A DNA stretch of 38,098 bases, taken from assembly GCA_964577965.1 (NCBI GenBank), contig CAZOAT010000020.1:1-38098 (forward strand), written 5' to 3'. The DNA is from DASUUI01 sp964577965 (GTDB lineage Bacteria > Gemmatimonadota > Gemmatimonadetes > Gemmatimonadales > Gemmatimonadaceae). Made by a program: the position numbers and the translations under genes. The notes beneath the pieces are model-generated. The model was given only the letters and a program-made list of their open reading frames with translations, did not search any database and was not told the origin of the DNA. This document shows positions 1 through 9,448 of this stretch, in pieces; positions within the stretch are counted from its first letter, which is position 1; each line of letters begins with the position of its first letter.

Positions 1-745
1 TCCCGAGCGGGCGGACGTCGCGTCCACGCTCGCGGCACTCGAGGCGGCGGCACCGCGACTGCTGCCGCTCGCAGCGGACGTGGGGCTCCTTGTCCACCGC
101 GCGATCGGAGCGGGCGCGTCCGTGCTCCTGGAAGGTGCACAGGGCTCGCTCCTCGACGTGGACCATGGCACCTACCCGTATGTGACCTCGAGCAGTACGA
201 CAGCGGGAGGCGCGGCGGTAGGAGCGGGAATTCCGGGGACGGCCATTCAGGGGGCACTCGGCGTGGTGAAGGCGTATACCACGAGAGTTGGAAACGGACC
301 CCTGCCCACTGAGCTCGAGGACGAAGCTGCGGACCAGCTGCGCCGCCTGGGCAACGAGTTCGGCGCGACAACCGGTCGGCCGCGGCGCTGTGGGTGGTTC
401 GACGCCATCGTCGTTCGCTACGCGGCACGGGTCAACGGGCTGACCGGGCTCGCGGTCACCAAGCTCGACGTGCTGGACACGTTCGACAGGCTGGGGCTGT
501 GTACCGCTTACGAGATTGACGGGGAAGCGTGCACCGAGTTTCCCGGCGACGCTGTTGCTCTGGAGCGCGCCAGGCCGCGGTACGAATGGATGGAAGGCTG
601 GCGGCAACCGACGAGCGCGGTTCGCACCATCAGCGACCTCCCCTCCGCTGCCCGGCGGTACCTCGAGCGGATCGAGGCTCTGGTCGAGACGCCCATCCTG
701 TACGTGAGCGTGGGCACCCGGCGGGATCAGATTATCGGTCTGTAG
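1..745 (+). CDS. purA: Adenylosuccinate synthase, C-terminal part (5' end outside window)
   Basis: Partial gene, read in frame from base 2 to the TAG at 743-745. Adenylosuccinate synthase joins IMP and aspartate using GTP, the first committed step from IMP to AMP, in the cytoplasm. The visible part carries family signatures: EGAQGSLLDVDHGTYPYVTS in the active-site region, the following glycine-rich stretch (AGGAAVGAGIPG), GPLPTEL, and the TTGRPRRCGWFDA block followed by LTKLDVLD-like sequence (VTKLDVLDTF). The end YVSVGTRRDQIIGL is a normal PurA C-terminus. About 247 codons are present of roughly 430 in the family, so the GTP-binding N-terminus lies upstream of the window. Nothing looks broken. 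Confidence 0.96.
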   Translation, partial: PERADVASTLAALEAAAPRLLPLAADVGLLVHRAIGAGASVLLEGAQGSLLDVDHGTYPYVTSSSTTAGGAAVGAGIPGTAIQGALGVVKAYTTRVGNGPLPTELEDEAADQLRRLGNEFGATTGRPRRCGWFDAIVVRYAARVNGLTGLAVTKLDVLDTFDRLGLCTAYEIDGEACTEFPGDAVALERARPRYEWMEGWRQPTSAVRTISDLPSAARRYLERIEALVETPILYVSVGTRRDQIIGL

Positions 746-867
746 TCGACGTGCCGGATATATGCTGGTGCGTGGGGTTATTGGTTCCCGCGCGACGCTA
801 CGGGAGCGTACTTTAGCACTGCTGGAACCACTCACCCGGAGCAGTGCGCAGTGAAGGCGCCCATCAC

Positions 868-2223
868 GTGACCACGGCCACAAGTCCTGACGTCCTCGAG
901 AAGCTCGTTTCGCTGTGCAAGCGACGAGGCTTCATCTTCCAGTCATCCGAGATTTATGGCGGGACGGGATCCGTATGGGATTATGGTCCCCTCGGCGTCG
1001 AGCTGAAAAAGAACATCAAGGATCGCTGGTGGGATGCGATGGTCCGGGCGCGCGACGACATCGAGGGACTCGACGCGGCCATCCTGATGCATCCGCGTGT
1101 CTGGGAAGCGAGCGGCCACGTGAGCGGATTCGTCGATCCGCTGGTGGACTGTCGGAACTGCAAGCGGCGTTTTCGCGCGGACGATCCCCAGATCAAGGGC
1201 ACTCCCGGAACCCCGGAAGCACAATGTCCTTCGTGCGGCATGAAGGGGACTCTGGGCGAGCCGCGCCAGTTCAACCTCATGTTCAGAACGTTCATGGGGC
1301 CGGTCGAGGACAGCGCGGCCACCGTATACCTCCGCCCGGAGACCGCGCAGGGTATCTACGTCAACTTTCTGAACGTGCAGCAGTCCACGCGGCAGAAGAT
1401 ACCGTTTGGTATCGCCCAGATCGGCAAGGCGTTCAGGAACGAGATCACACCGGGGAACTTCGTATTCCGCACGCGTGAGTTCGAGCAGATGGAGATGCAG
1501 TTCTTCGTGGAGCCGGACAGCGCGATGGAGTGGTTCGAATACTGGAAGGCTGAGCGGATGAGCTGGCACCAGTCACTCGGTCTGGACGATGCGCGGCTGT
1601 CGTTCCATCAGCACACCGCCGCCGAGCTGGCGCACTACGCCCGTGCCGCCTTCGACGTTCAGTTCGACTTCGGGGGCACGCTGGGGTTCCAGGAGGTCGA
1701 AGGCGTGCATAATCGCGGCGACTTCGACCTGTCGCAGCACCAGCAGTTCTCGGGGAAGAAACTGGAGTACTTCGACCAGCCCAACAACCGACGTTATCTG
1801 CCGTTCGTCGTGGAGACGTCGGTCGGCGCAGATCGCGTGCTGCTGGCGGTGCTGGTGAACGGCTATCGCGAGGAGCAGGTCGCCGGTGAGGAGGAGGGGC
1901 GCACGGTTCTCGCACTGCACCCGTCGCTCGCGCCGTTGAAAGCGGGGGTGTTCCCGCTCGTAAAGAAGGATGGAATGCCGCAGATGGCACGGTCGATCGC
2001 GGCTGACCTGCGCACCGCATTTCCCGTTTTTTACGACGAATCCGGCGCGATCGGACGCCGGTACCGGCGTCAGGACGAGGTCGGCACGCCGTTCTGCATC
2101 ACGGTCGATGGCGAGTCCGGAGCCGATGGCACGGTGACCGTTCGCGACCGCGACACGCTTCAGCAGGTTCGGATCGCCGCGACCAGCGTACGGGAATACA
2201 TCGCCGAGCGCCTTCGCGCGTGA
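868..2223 (+). CDS. glyS: Glycyl-tRNA synthetase, single-chain class II type
   Basis: Charges tRNA-Gly with glycine in the cytoplasm. This is the homodimeric, eukaryote-like type, not the alpha/beta tetramer. Seen: the N-terminal block GFIFQSSEIYGGTGSVWDYG, a zinc-binding insertion with CxxC and CPSCG pairs, the class II stretch FRNEITPGNFVFRTREFEQM, and an anticodon-binding C-terminus. About 450 residues is normal. The start is uncertain. GTG at 868 has AAGG about 10 bases upstream and begins just before the conserved region. GTG at 844 is 8 codons earlier, but its GGAG lies only 2 bases away. The stop overlaps the next start as GTGA. Confidence 0.96.
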   Translation: MTTATSPDVLEKLVSLCKRRGFIFQSSEIYGGTGSVWDYGPLGVELKKNIKDRWWDAMVRARDDIEGLDAAILMHPRVWEASGHVSGFVDPLVDCRNCKRRFRADDPQIKGTPGTPEAQCPSCGMKGTLGEPRQFNLMFRTFMGPVEDSAATVYLRPETAQGIYVNFLNVQQSTRQKIPFGIAQIGKAFRNEITPGNFVFRTREFEQMEMQFFVEPDSAMEWFEYWKAERMSWHQSLGLDDARLSFHQHTAAELAHYARAAFDVQFDFGGTLGFQEVEGVHNRGDFDLSQHQQFSGKKLEYFDQPNNRRYLPFVVETSVGADRVLLAVLVNGYREEQVAGEEEGRTVLALHPSLAPLKAGVFPLVKKDGMPQMARSIAADLRTAFPVFYDESGAIGRRYRRQDEVGTPFCITVDGESGADGTVTVRDRDTLQQVRIAATSVREYIAERLRA

Positions 2224-3731
2224 GTGAGCTGACCCTCGCCCGGCTGCGGGCCGACGGCGAGAAGTTAACCGAGGAGCTCTCGCGCGAGAGCTTTCTGGCG
2301 CATGCCGGTCTCAAGGCTGAGGCCGAGCTGGAGCCGATCTACCGCCGTTTCCAGCACGTTTCCGGGAGCGATGCTCTCGAGCTTACGCTCGACTTATTCC
2401 GTTCCACCGCACCGGACTCAGAGGAGCACCGCTCGGCGCGCATGCTTCTGGAGTGGCAGGTGGACGCGAACGTGTCCCGCGCTCTCGTACGGCTCGAGGA
2501 ACGCGAGATCGCGTGGGAATCGAGTGCGATGATCTCAGTTGGACCGCGGGCGATCGCGTATCAGCGCGCGCCGATTGAGATCGCGAATGCCTCGGATCGT
2601 GCCGAACGCCATGCGATAGACGCAGCACGAGCCGAAGCGGCCGGCGCCGACCATGGCCCGCTGCGCCGCGAGCGGCTGCAGCGTGAGCGCGAGCTGGTGG
2701 CGACGTTCGGGATCGCCGACGGCTATGTGCCAGCCTTTGAGGCACTCGCCGGCGTCTCACTGGCGAGGCTGGGCACGCAGTGCGCCGCCTTTCTCCGGGA
2801 TACGCAACCGATGTGGGACGACGTGCTGCCGCGATTCCTGAAGCGATCGGTCGGGGTACCGGTCGGCGCCGCCACGAGAGCGGACGCGCTTCGCGTTTTT
2901 CGCGCTGCCGAATTCGACGACAACTTTCCCGCATCGGGACTTGCATCGGGGGTACGGAAGCAGGTACTCGAGATGGGCGTGGATCCCGCCGCTGGCGGCA
3001 GGATCATATACGATCTTGATGAGCGGGAGGGAAAACGCTCACGCGCGTTCTGTGCTCCAGTTCGCGTGCCGGACGAGGTGTATCTCGTGCTGCGGCCACA
3101 CGGTGGCCAGAGCGACTACACCACTCTGCTCCACGAGCTGGGGCACGCGCTGCACTTCGCCCACGTTGATAGCGGGCTGCCGTTCGAGTTCCGCTGGCTC
3201 GGTGACAACTCCGTCACCGAGACTTACGCGATGCTGTTCGACCACCGGATGCACGATCCGGGATGGCTGGACCGCTACACGGAGCTCGGGAAGCGCGTGG
3301 ATGCATTCCGCAGGATGATGGCCTTCGAGGAGCTGCACTTCATTCGCCGGTACTGCGCGAAGCTGCTGTACGAGCTCGACGTGTATCGTCACGACGGCGG
3401 CTGGGACAGCCTCCAGGACAGCTACGTTGAGCAACTGTCTGCGGCGACCGGTTTCATCTATCGTCCGGAGGATGCCTTCATCGATCTCGATCCCGGATTC
3501 TATTCCGCACGCTACCTTCGGGCATGGCAGCTTCAGGCGCTCGTGAGCGACCACCTCACCGAGAAGTTCAACGAAGACTGGTATCGCAATCCCGCTGCCG
3601 GCCCGTGGCTCACCGGTGAGCTCCTGGCGCGTGGCCAGCGCGACACGGCGGACGAGCTGGCGCAACGGCTGCACGGCGAACTGTCGTTTGCGCCGCTGCA
3701 GCGCTCAATCGAGCGCGGACTGACGTCATGA
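2220..3731 (+). CDS. M3-family zinc metallopeptidase (oligoendopeptidase-like)
   Basis: Predicted cytoplasmic zinc peptidase of family M3 (thimet oligopeptidase / oligoendopeptidase F), which cuts short peptides. The active site is complete: HELGH at residues 305-309 and the third zinc ligand Glu334 in SVTETYAML, 25 residues after the second His, the M3 spacing. No signal peptide or membrane segment is seen. At 503 residues it is somewhat shorter than typical oligoendopeptidase F (about 560-600), mostly at the N-terminal helical part. GTG at 2220 overlaps the glyS stop (GTGA), and the gene's own stop overlaps the GAF gene (ATGA), so the three are probably co-translated. Subfamily and substrate cannot be told from the sequence. 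Confidence 0.9.
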   Translation: MSELTLARLRADGEKLTEELSRESFLAHAGLKAEAELEPIYRRFQHVSGSDALELTLDLFRSTAPDSEEHRSARMLLEWQVDANVSRALVRLEEREIAWESSAMISVGPRAIAYQRAPIEIANASDRAERHAIDAARAEAAGADHGPLRRERLQRERELVATFGIADGYVPAFEALAGVSLARLGTQCAAFLRDTQPMWDDVLPRFLKRSVGVPVGAATRADALRVFRAAEFDDNFPASGLASGVRKQVLEMGVDPAAGGRIIYDLDEREGKRSRAFCAPVRVPDEVYLVLRPHGGQSDYTTLLHELGHALHFAHVDSGLPFEFRWLGDNSVTETYAMLFDHRMHDPGWLDRYTELGKRVDAFRRMMAFEELHFIRRYCAKLLYELDVYRHDGGWDSLQDSYVEQLSAATGFIYRPEDAFIDLDPGFYSARYLRAWQLQALVSDHLTEKFNEDWYRNPAAGPWLTGELLARGQRDTADELAQRLHGELSFAPLQRSIERGLTS

Positions 3732-4363
3732 AACGCGTCCGCACCGGCTCGGTCGCGATCCAGGGTGCGCGAGCATTGCGCAGCTTCGTCGCCATCCGGG
3801 ACATTCTGCAGGCGTCGCTCAACGCGCCCGATCCCAACGAGCTGTACCAGTTTGCCCTCGTGCGGGTCAGCCCGCTGGTGGAGGCGACGTTTGCCAGCGT
3901 GTACCTGATGGATGGCGCCGCGGAGGTGCTGCGCCTTGCGGGCGCCTACAACTGGCCGGAGCGGTTCCGTCCCAGGCTCAGCGAAGTGCGCGTTCGCGTT
4001 CCGCTTGGCCCCAGCGGCCGCGCCGCCGCGGAACGGCGACTCGTGCGTGTCGATGACGTGCTCTCCGACCCCGGGCTCGAGGAGTGGCATGAGATCGCGA
4101 AGGAGCTGGGGTTCCAGGCGTTCGTCGCTGTCCCCATGGTCGCCAACGCGAACGTCCTTGGAGTGCTCACCTTCTACTTCGCGGAGGGCGTGAGGCTGGG
4201 CGACGACGCCGTGGACCTCATGCAGGTGGCGGCCGACCAGCTCGCGGCGTTCGCGGAGAAGACGCAGCTCGAGGAGGCCCTGCGGCGCATGCGCGCGGTC
4301 CTCGCTGAAGCCGAGGCGGAGCGCGACCTGGCCAGCGTCCCACCGGCGCCACCGGAACATTGA
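3728..4363 (+). CDS. GAF-domain protein
   Basis: A 211-residue soluble protein that is essentially one GAF domain (residues about 20-175). Typical pieces are visible: ASVYLMDGAAEVLRLAGAYN, a VRVPLGPSGRAAAERRLVRV strand and turn, and FQAFVAVPMVANANVLGVLTFYF near the end of the fold. A charged helical tail (about 180-205) could form a coiled coil. No output domain (kinase, cyclase, HD-GYP) is attached, so it probably acts as a small sensor or partner protein. Its ligand is unknown. It starts at an ATGA overlap with the peptidase gene and ends in a TTGA overlap with the MoxR gene, which ties it to that cluster. Confidence 0.85.
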   Translation: MKRVRTGSVAIQGARALRSFVAIRDILQASLNAPDPNELYQFALVRVSPLVEATFASVYLMDGAAEVLRLAGAYNWPERFRPRLSEVRVRVPLGPSGRAAAERRLVRVDDVLSDPGLEEWHEIAKELGFQAFVAVPMVANANVLGVLTFYFAEGVRLGDDAVDLMQVAADQLAAFAEKTQLEEALRRMRAVLAEAEAERDLASVPPAPPEH

Positions 4364-5379
4364 TCGCGCAGGCTGCCTTGAGTACGGCGGAGCGCGACCG
4401 CATTCTCGCGGGCGTTGCGCAGCTGCGCGGCGAAGTCGCGCGGCGAATAGTCGGCCAGGAGCGAGTGGTAGAGGAGATTCTGCTCGCTCTTGCTGCCGGA
4501 GGTCATGCGCTGCTCGTCGGCGTTCCGGGACTCGCCAAGACGATGATGATCCGGTCCGTCGCCGACGCGCTCGAGCTGGAGTTCCGCAGAATTCAGTTCA
4601 CCCCTGATCTCGTCCCCAGCGACATCACAGGCACGGAGGTGATGGAGGAGGACTCCGCTACCCACACCCGCGCGTTCCGATTCGTGCGCGGGCCCGTGTT
4701 CGCCAACATCGTGCTGGCCGACGAGATCAACCGGGCCCCGCCGCGGACGCAGGCGGCGCTCCTCGAGGCGATGCAGGAGCACCACGTCACCGCCGGCGGG
4801 GAAACGATGCGCCTACCGGAACCGTTCTTCGTCCTTGCGACGCAGAATCCGATCGAGCAGGAAGGCACGTATCCGCTTCCCGAGGCGCAGCTGGACCGGT
4901 TTCTATTCGACATCCGCGTGTCGTATCCGGACGAAGACGTCGAGCTCGCAATACTTCGCGCTACTACCGGCCTGGACACAGCTGAGGTCAGACCGGTCCT
5001 GAATGGTGACGACGTTCAGCTGCTCCAGGCGCTCGTCCGTCAGGTGGCTGCGAGCGATCCTGCGCTGCGCTTCGCCTCGTTGCTCGCCCGCGCCACGCGA
5101 CCAGGCGATCCGAACGCGCCGCCTCTGGTCGAGCGATTCGTCAGGTGGGGTTCGGGCCCACGTGCGGGGCAGGCGCTGGTACTGGGAGCAAAGGCGCACG
5201 CTCTCTTCGCCGGCAGACATGCGATATCCCCGGCTGACGTGCTCCGTGTCGCCGAGCCGGTTCTGCGGCATCGCATACTTTTGAACTACGCGGCAGAAGC
5301 TGAAGGCGTTCGTCCGGAATCCGTGATAGACGCGCTTGTCAGTACGATCCGGCCTCCGGAGAGCGGGATTCCCGGTTAA
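4360..5379 (+). CDS. MoxR-family AAA+ ATPase
   Basis: A cytoplasmic AAA+ ATPase of the MoxR group. Known members act as chaperone-like ATPases for partner proteins with von Willebrand A or DUF58 folds. Walker A is GVPGLAKT (Lys60), Walker B is VLADE (Asp121-Glu122) followed by INRAPPRTQAALLEAMQE, and sensor 1 is FVLATQNPIEQEGTYPLPEA. The C-terminal lid region follows. The length of 339 residues is normal. The start is TTG at 4360, overlapping the GAF stop as TTGA. No other start keeps the full N-terminal helix. The DUF58 gene begins 2 bases after its stop, the standard MoxR-DUF58 pairing. Confidence 0.95.
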   Translation: MIAQAALSTAERDRILAGVAQLRGEVARRIVGQERVVEEILLALAAGGHALLVGVPGLAKTMMIRSVADALELEFRRIQFTPDLVPSDITGTEVMEEDSATHTRAFRFVRGPVFANIVLADEINRAPPRTQAALLEAMQEHHVTAGGETMRLPEPFFVLATQNPIEQEGTYPLPEAQLDRFLFDIRVSYPDEDVELAILRATTGLDTAEVRPVLNGDDVQLLQALVRQVAASDPALRFASLLARATRPGDPNAPPLVERFVRWGSGPRAGQALVLGAKAHALFAGRHAISPADVLRVAEPVLRHRILLNYAAEAEGVRPESVIDALVSTIRPPESGIPG

Positions 5380-5381
5380 CC

Positions 5382-6245
5382 GTGGGGGACTACGGCCCGC
5401 TGCTGGAGGAAGTACGGCGTTTGCGCTGGAGGGCGAGCCGGCCGGTCCGTGGGGCTCTCCCCGGCGCGCATCCGTCGAGCAGGCGCGGCACGTCCGCGGA
5501 GTTCGCGGAGTATAGACCGTACCGGCAAGGTGATCCGCTGGGGCGCGTGGACTGGAAGCTGTTTGCGCGCACCGACCGACCATACCTCAGGCTGTCCACG
5601 GATCGGACCGTACTGCCTACGGCGATCGTCCTGGATCTCAGCGCATCGATGAATTTTCCCGCGGGCGGTGGCTCGAAGCTGGAGCGTGGCAGGCAGCTCG
5701 CGGTGGCGTTGGCCGCGGTTGCATATCATGAAGGCGATCCGGTTGGCGTAGTGCTCGCGGGAGTGCGTGTCACCACGTTTCCGCCTCGCACGCGGGGCGG
5801 AGTCGTGGGTGAGATCGCGATGCTGCTCGATGCCGCGAGCCCCGTAGCAACAGCCGCGGTTGCGACCGCGTCCGATGCTGCCGCGCGCATGGCGCGGCGG
5901 CTGGTGGTGGTGAGCGATATGCTGGGAGAGGAGGAAGCAGTGCTGGCGTCGCTGCGGGCGCATCATGCGCGAGGAGGCGAGGGCCACGTCGTACACATAG
6001 TCGCGCGCGATGAGCTCGAGCCCGCGCACGGGGCGGTCCACGATCCGGAGAGGCGGGATGATATGCGTGTCGTCGATCCCGCTGGCGTGGATGAGTACAA
6101 GGCGAGATTCGCCGAGTGGCGCGACCAGCTGGCTGGTAAGTGCCGGGCGGCGGGGGTGTCCTACACGCTGTCCCGCACCGATGAGCCGGTCGTGGCGGAC
6201 GTGCGCCGGATCCTCGCCGCGGGGAGCGCCCACTCGGGCGGCTGA
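5382..6245 (+). CDS. DUF58-domain protein (vWA-like, MoxR partner)
   Basis: A 287-residue DUF58 protein, the usual partner of MoxR ATPases. The hallmark block EFAEYRPYRQGDPLGRVDWK is followed by FARTDRPYLR and a von Willebrand A-like fold with an intact metal-site motif DLSAS (Asp85, Ser87, Ser89). No membrane segment is apparent, unlike longer DUF58 proteins with two N-terminal helices, so it is probably cytoplasmic or peripheral. It starts at GTG 5382, two bases after the MoxR stop, and is followed by the BatA-like gene 6 bases on. The role is inferred from context: part of an ATPase-driven, envelope-associated complex of unknown substrate. Confidence 0.92.
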   Translation: MGDYGPLLEEVRRLRWRASRPVRGALPGAHPSSRRGTSAEFAEYRPYRQGDPLGRVDWKLFARTDRPYLRLSTDRTVLPTAIVLDLSASMNFPAGGGSKLERGRQLAVALAAVAYHEGDPVGVVLAGVRVTTFPPRTRGGVVGEIAMLLDAASPVATAAVATASDAAARMARRLVVVSDMLGEEEAVLASLRAHHARGGEGHVVHIVARDELEPAHGAVHDPERRDDMRVVDPAGVDEYKARFAEWRDQLAGKCRAAGVSYTLSRTDEPVVADVRRILAAGSAHSGG

Positions 6246-6251
6246 GCTTCG

Positions 6252-7520
6252 ATGCCGCTGACGTTTCTTGCACCGTGGTTTGCGATGGCCGGGCTGCTTG
6301 CAGCGGTGGGTGTTGTCGCGGCTCACTTGATCGGCGCGCGAACGCGTGCACCAGTGCCGCTGCCCACTACGCGGTTCGTTCCACGGCTGCAGGAACGATC
6401 AGCGGCTGTCGAGCGCCGGCCGCGGGACGTGCTGCTGATGCTGCTCCGCGCCGCAGCGCTCGCAGTTACCGGAGTAGCGCTGGCAGGACCGCTGTCCGCG
6501 CCGCGGGAGCGGGCGCCGGTGAAGATCGTGATTGCGGACCTGGCCGGTGTCACCGGGGAGAGTGAGATCCTCGATCGCGCACGACTCGCGGCCGGCGACA
6601 ACGGCCGTGTAGTGATCTCCGACAGTACCGTGACAGTCGTGAACGCGGCGCAGGTATCCGAAACCTCGGGATCTGCGGGAGGCGCTGCGTCGCTGACCGC
6701 GGCTCTGATACAGGCGATCCGCGAAGCGGAAGCGCTCGGCGCTGAAGGACACCCGGTGGAGCTCAAGATCGTGTCACAATTCCGGCAGAGGTCTGTCGAT
6801 TCGGCTACGACTGCCGTGCGCGCGCTCTGGCCCGCATGGATAGAGCTCATCGACGTGCCTCCGACCCGGGAGCCCGCTCCCGCACGGGGCGCGGTGGCGT
6901 TCCGCGGAGAAGATGACGATCCGCTGCGTGCGACCGCCGGTCTGCTGCCGTTCGGCCGCGGTTCGCCCGTTGTCATCGTTCGCGGAGAGTGGGGCGCAGC
7001 GGATTCAGTCAGTGCAGTTGAGGGCAGTGTCGTCGTGCACTGGCCGCGCATCGGGTTGCCGGACTCCTTCACCCCTACCGGTAGCGACACCACGGGAGGC
7101 GTCTGGGTGGCAGGATACACCCTCGTTGCTCCCATGCCACGCGATGCTTTGTTCTCAGGCGGCGACGGTGCGCGTGTGGTCGCTCGCTGGGTCGATGGGC
7201 GTCCCGCAGCAGTCGAGAGACGCTATGACACTGGTTGTGTGAGGGATGTCGCGATCCCGGTGCCCGAAGCTGGCGACGTGAGCATCAGCCCGGGATTCCG
7301 TCGGGTCGCTGCTGCTCTCACCGGACCGTGCGGTGAAGCTCACTCGCCAGTTCCACTCGCGGTCGGCCAGCTTACCGCACTGAGGGGAAGTGGCCCGCGG
7401 CAGGCGATCGTTCGTCCCGCGTCGGCTTCGCTGGGTCAGAGCCCGCTGACTGTTCCGCTGCTGCTGCTCGCCGTGGGCACGCTGCTTTTCGAGCTCGGCA
7501 TGAGACGATGGCACCGATGA
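6252..7520 (+). CDS. BatA-like membrane protein (aerotolerance-regulator N-terminal domain)
   Basis: A 422-residue membrane protein with the BatA N-terminal signature: a first helix (LAPWFAMAGLLAAVGVVAAH), an intervening loop containing VPLPTTRFVPRLQERSAAVE, and a second helix near residues 57-78 beginning RDVLLMLLRAAALAVTGVAL. The middle part is a degenerate vWA-like region without a clear DxSxS motif. A C-terminal helix (LTVPLLLLAVGTLLFELGM) probably anchors it again. BatA-type proteins accompany MoxR and DUF58 proteins in Bacteroides and relatives. The Bac- teroides aerotolerance phenotype should not be assumed here. Its stop overlaps a start of the next gene (ATGA at 7517-7520). Confidence 0.85.
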   Translation: MPLTFLAPWFAMAGLLAAVGVVAAHLIGARTRAPVPLPTTRFVPRLQERSAAVERRPRDVLLMLLRAAALAVTGVALAGPLSAPRERAPVKIVIADLAGVTGESEILDRARLAAGDNGRVVISDSTVTVVNAAQVSETSGSAGGAASLTAALIQAIREAEALGAEGHPVELKIVSQFRQRSVDSATTAVRALWPAWIELIDVPPTREPAPARGAVAFRGEDDDPLRATAGLLPFGRGSPVVIVRGEWGAADSVSAVEGSVVVHWPRIGLPDSFTPTGSDTTGGVWVAGYTLVAPMPRDALFSGGDGARVVARWVDGRPAAVERRYDTGCVRDVAIPVPEAGDVSISPGFRRVAAALTGPCGEAHSPVPLAVGQLTALRGSGPRQAIVRPASASLGQSPLTVPLLLLAVGTLLFELGMRRWHR

Positions 7521-9448
7521 GAGCGATCGCGAGCATCGACCGCGTTCGCATGACGCTTGCCGTGGGGGCGGTGGTCGCGGCGATGTCGTACGGCGCAGCC
7601 GCCATGGCTGCAGTGCTGGCGTTCAGCAATCTCGGCACACTGCCCGCGGGAAGCGCGCGTGTCGCGGCTCTGCTGGCCGCTACGGTTGCCGCCGCTGCGA
7701 CGCTCTGGCGCTGGCGGTGGGCACGCAGCAGGTATCGTATCGCGTTATGGCTGGAGGAAAGGCTCCCCGGCCTGCAGTACGCGCTGGTGACCAGCCTTGA
7801 ACCGCGGTTCGCGGGGCTGACACCGGCTCTCGAAGCACAGATTAGTGGCATCGCTCTCGACCCTCCCACGTGGCGGGCGGTGCGGCGTGCGCTGCTTCCC
7901 GCGATGCTTGCTCTCGCGGTCGGAGCGACGTTCCTGCGGGCGACTTCGCGACCCGACGTGGTTTGGGCTTTACGTGAGCGCAGCCTCACGGTTGCGACGA
8001 CTGCCGATGGTCCCGCGCCGCTGGCGGGAACAGTCGTTCGTGTAGTTGCTCCCGCGTACGCCGGAGGACGGGCGCAGGAGCTGAGGGATCCGGAAACGAT
8101 AGCCGGACTCACTGGGAGCCGCGTCACTGTTACGGGTCGGACCGACCCCGATGGGGTCGGCGCGCGACTCGGGGAGCGTATCCTGTCTGTCGAGGGGCGG
8201 CCGTGGAGTGTCGCGTTCATCATGCCGGCTGTGCCCGGGGCGCTTCGTCTCGACCACTCCGGCAGCGGTGCAGCGCACGTGATTGTCGTGGAGCCGACAG
8301 CGGATGCGCCCCCGCGCGCCCAGCTTACCACGCCGGCTCGTGACACGCTCTTGCGGACGCCACCAGCCTCCGTGGCCGTGCGGGCCGAGTTCAGTGACGA
8401 CGTCGGGCTCGGACACGCAGCGATCGAGTACATGATCAGCTCGGGGCAGGATGAGACGTTCACGGCGCGTACGGGTGCCGCGGCTGCGCGCGACTTTGGC
8501 GGCGCACGAACCGGACAGCTCAGCGGGACGCTCACGGCCGCGACACTGCAACTCGGTCCCGGTGACGTCCTCTCGATCCGCGCGGTTGCCAGGGATCGGA
8601 ACAACGTTACCGGGCCCGGGATTGGGACATCCGACACGCGAACCATTCGCATCGCGCGCTCGGATGAGTTCGACTCGCTGGCCGTCGAAGCATTGGCGCC
8701 TGTATTCGGCGACAGTGCGCTCCTCAGTCAGCGTGTGATACTGCAGCGAACCGAAGCCCTCGCTCGCGAGCAGTCGTCGCTCGAGCGCGCGACACTGGTG
8801 GAGCGGGCGTCGGTACTCGCGCTCGACCAGGAGCGGCTCCGCGATCGGGTGCACAGCATCGTCTACCCGGGACACGAGCACGCTGACGAATCGCCGCTTG
8901 CAGGAGAGCCTCCTGACCATGCGGAACCTGCCGACCCTGTGAATGTCGAACTAAGGGTCGCGTACGAGGCGATGTGGGAGGCGGGCCGGGAGCTGCGGAT
9001 CGCGTCGCCGACAACCGCTGTTCCCCCGATGCGCGTTGCCGTTGAAGCGCTTGACCGCGCGAGAATGGCGGACCGGCGCTACCTGCGCGGAGGAATCGCA
9101 CGCGTGGTGGTGGACCTGCAGCGGGTGAGGCTTACAGGGACGGAAACAGGGAAGTCGGCGGATCGTTCACCACGTGCCGCTGCCGACACGGTGGTGCGTG
9201 CGTTGTCCGGGCGGCTAGAGGCGATCGCGGCAGCAGCGGATCTGACGCCTGCCGAGCGAGCCAACGCCTTGAGCGAGTTGCGCGTGGAGCTGCTTCGAGT
9301 GAATCCGCAGGCTGCGGCCGCTCTCGAGAGGGCGTCCGCATCGCTGAGAGCCGGCCGCAGCGCTGCGGACGACCTCGCGACTGCTCGAACCGCGCTGGCC
9401 GGGACCCCTGCCGTCCGATCCGGCCTTGTTCCATGGGCTGCGTGGTGA
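7517..9448 (+). CDS. DUF4175-like large membrane protein
   Basis: A protein of about 643 residues with hydrophobic helices near residues 10-30, 40-60 and 115-135, followed by a long soluble region. The early block YRIALWLEERLPGLQYALVT and the Ig-like/Fn3-like middle (around VRAEFSDDVGLGHAAIEYMI) resemble DUF4175-type proteins of MoxR/BatA clusters. The second half is rich in Ala, Glu and Arg and probably helical or coiled coil. ATG 7517 overlaps the BatA stop as ATGA. ATG 7508, three codons earlier, is an alternative. It ends in a GTGA overlap with the DUF4159 gene. Function is unknown. The family assignment rests on pattern and context. Confidence 0.72.
   Translation: MRAIASIDRVRMTLAVGAVVAAMSYGAAAMAAVLAFSNLGTLPAGSARVAALLAATVAAAATLWRWRWARSRYRIALWLEERLPGLQYALVTSLEPRFAGLTPALEAQISGIALDPPTWRAVRRALLPAMLALAVGATFLRATSRPDVVWALRERSLTVATTADGPAPLAGTVVRVVAPAYAGGRAQELRDPETIAGLTGSRVTVTGRTDPDGVGARLGERILSVEGRPWSVAFIMPAVPGALRLDHSGSGAAHVIVVEPTADAPPRAQLTTPARDTLLRTPPASVAVRAEFSDDVGLGHAAIEYMISSGQDETFTARTGAAAARDFGGARTGQLSGTLTAATLQLGPGDVLSIRAVARDRNNVTGPGIGTSDTRTIRIARSDEFDSLAVEALAPVFGDSALLSQRVILQRTEALAREQSSLERATLVERASVLALDQERLRDRVHSIVYPGHEHADESPLAGEPPDHAEPADPVNVELRVAYEAMWEAGRELRIASPTTAVPPMRVAVEALDRARMADRRYLRGGIARVVVDLQRVRLTGTETGKSADRSPRAAADTVVRALSGRLEAIAAAADLTPAERANALSELRVELLRVNPQAAAALERASASLRAGRSAADDLATARTALAGTPAVRSGLVPWAAW

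Noticed and set aside
781..816. TTG and TACTTTAG as a promoter before glyS
   Set aside because: The spacing is 25 bases, unlike the 20 seen elsewhere, and the small hairpin at 795-809 overlaps it. Neither a promoter nor a terminator is convincing.
1445..2020. Long antisense open frames inside glyS, priA, nrdJ and other genes
   Set aside because: High GC content produces long shadow frames. These have Arg/Pro/Ser-rich composition, no motifs, and lie opposite well-supported genes.
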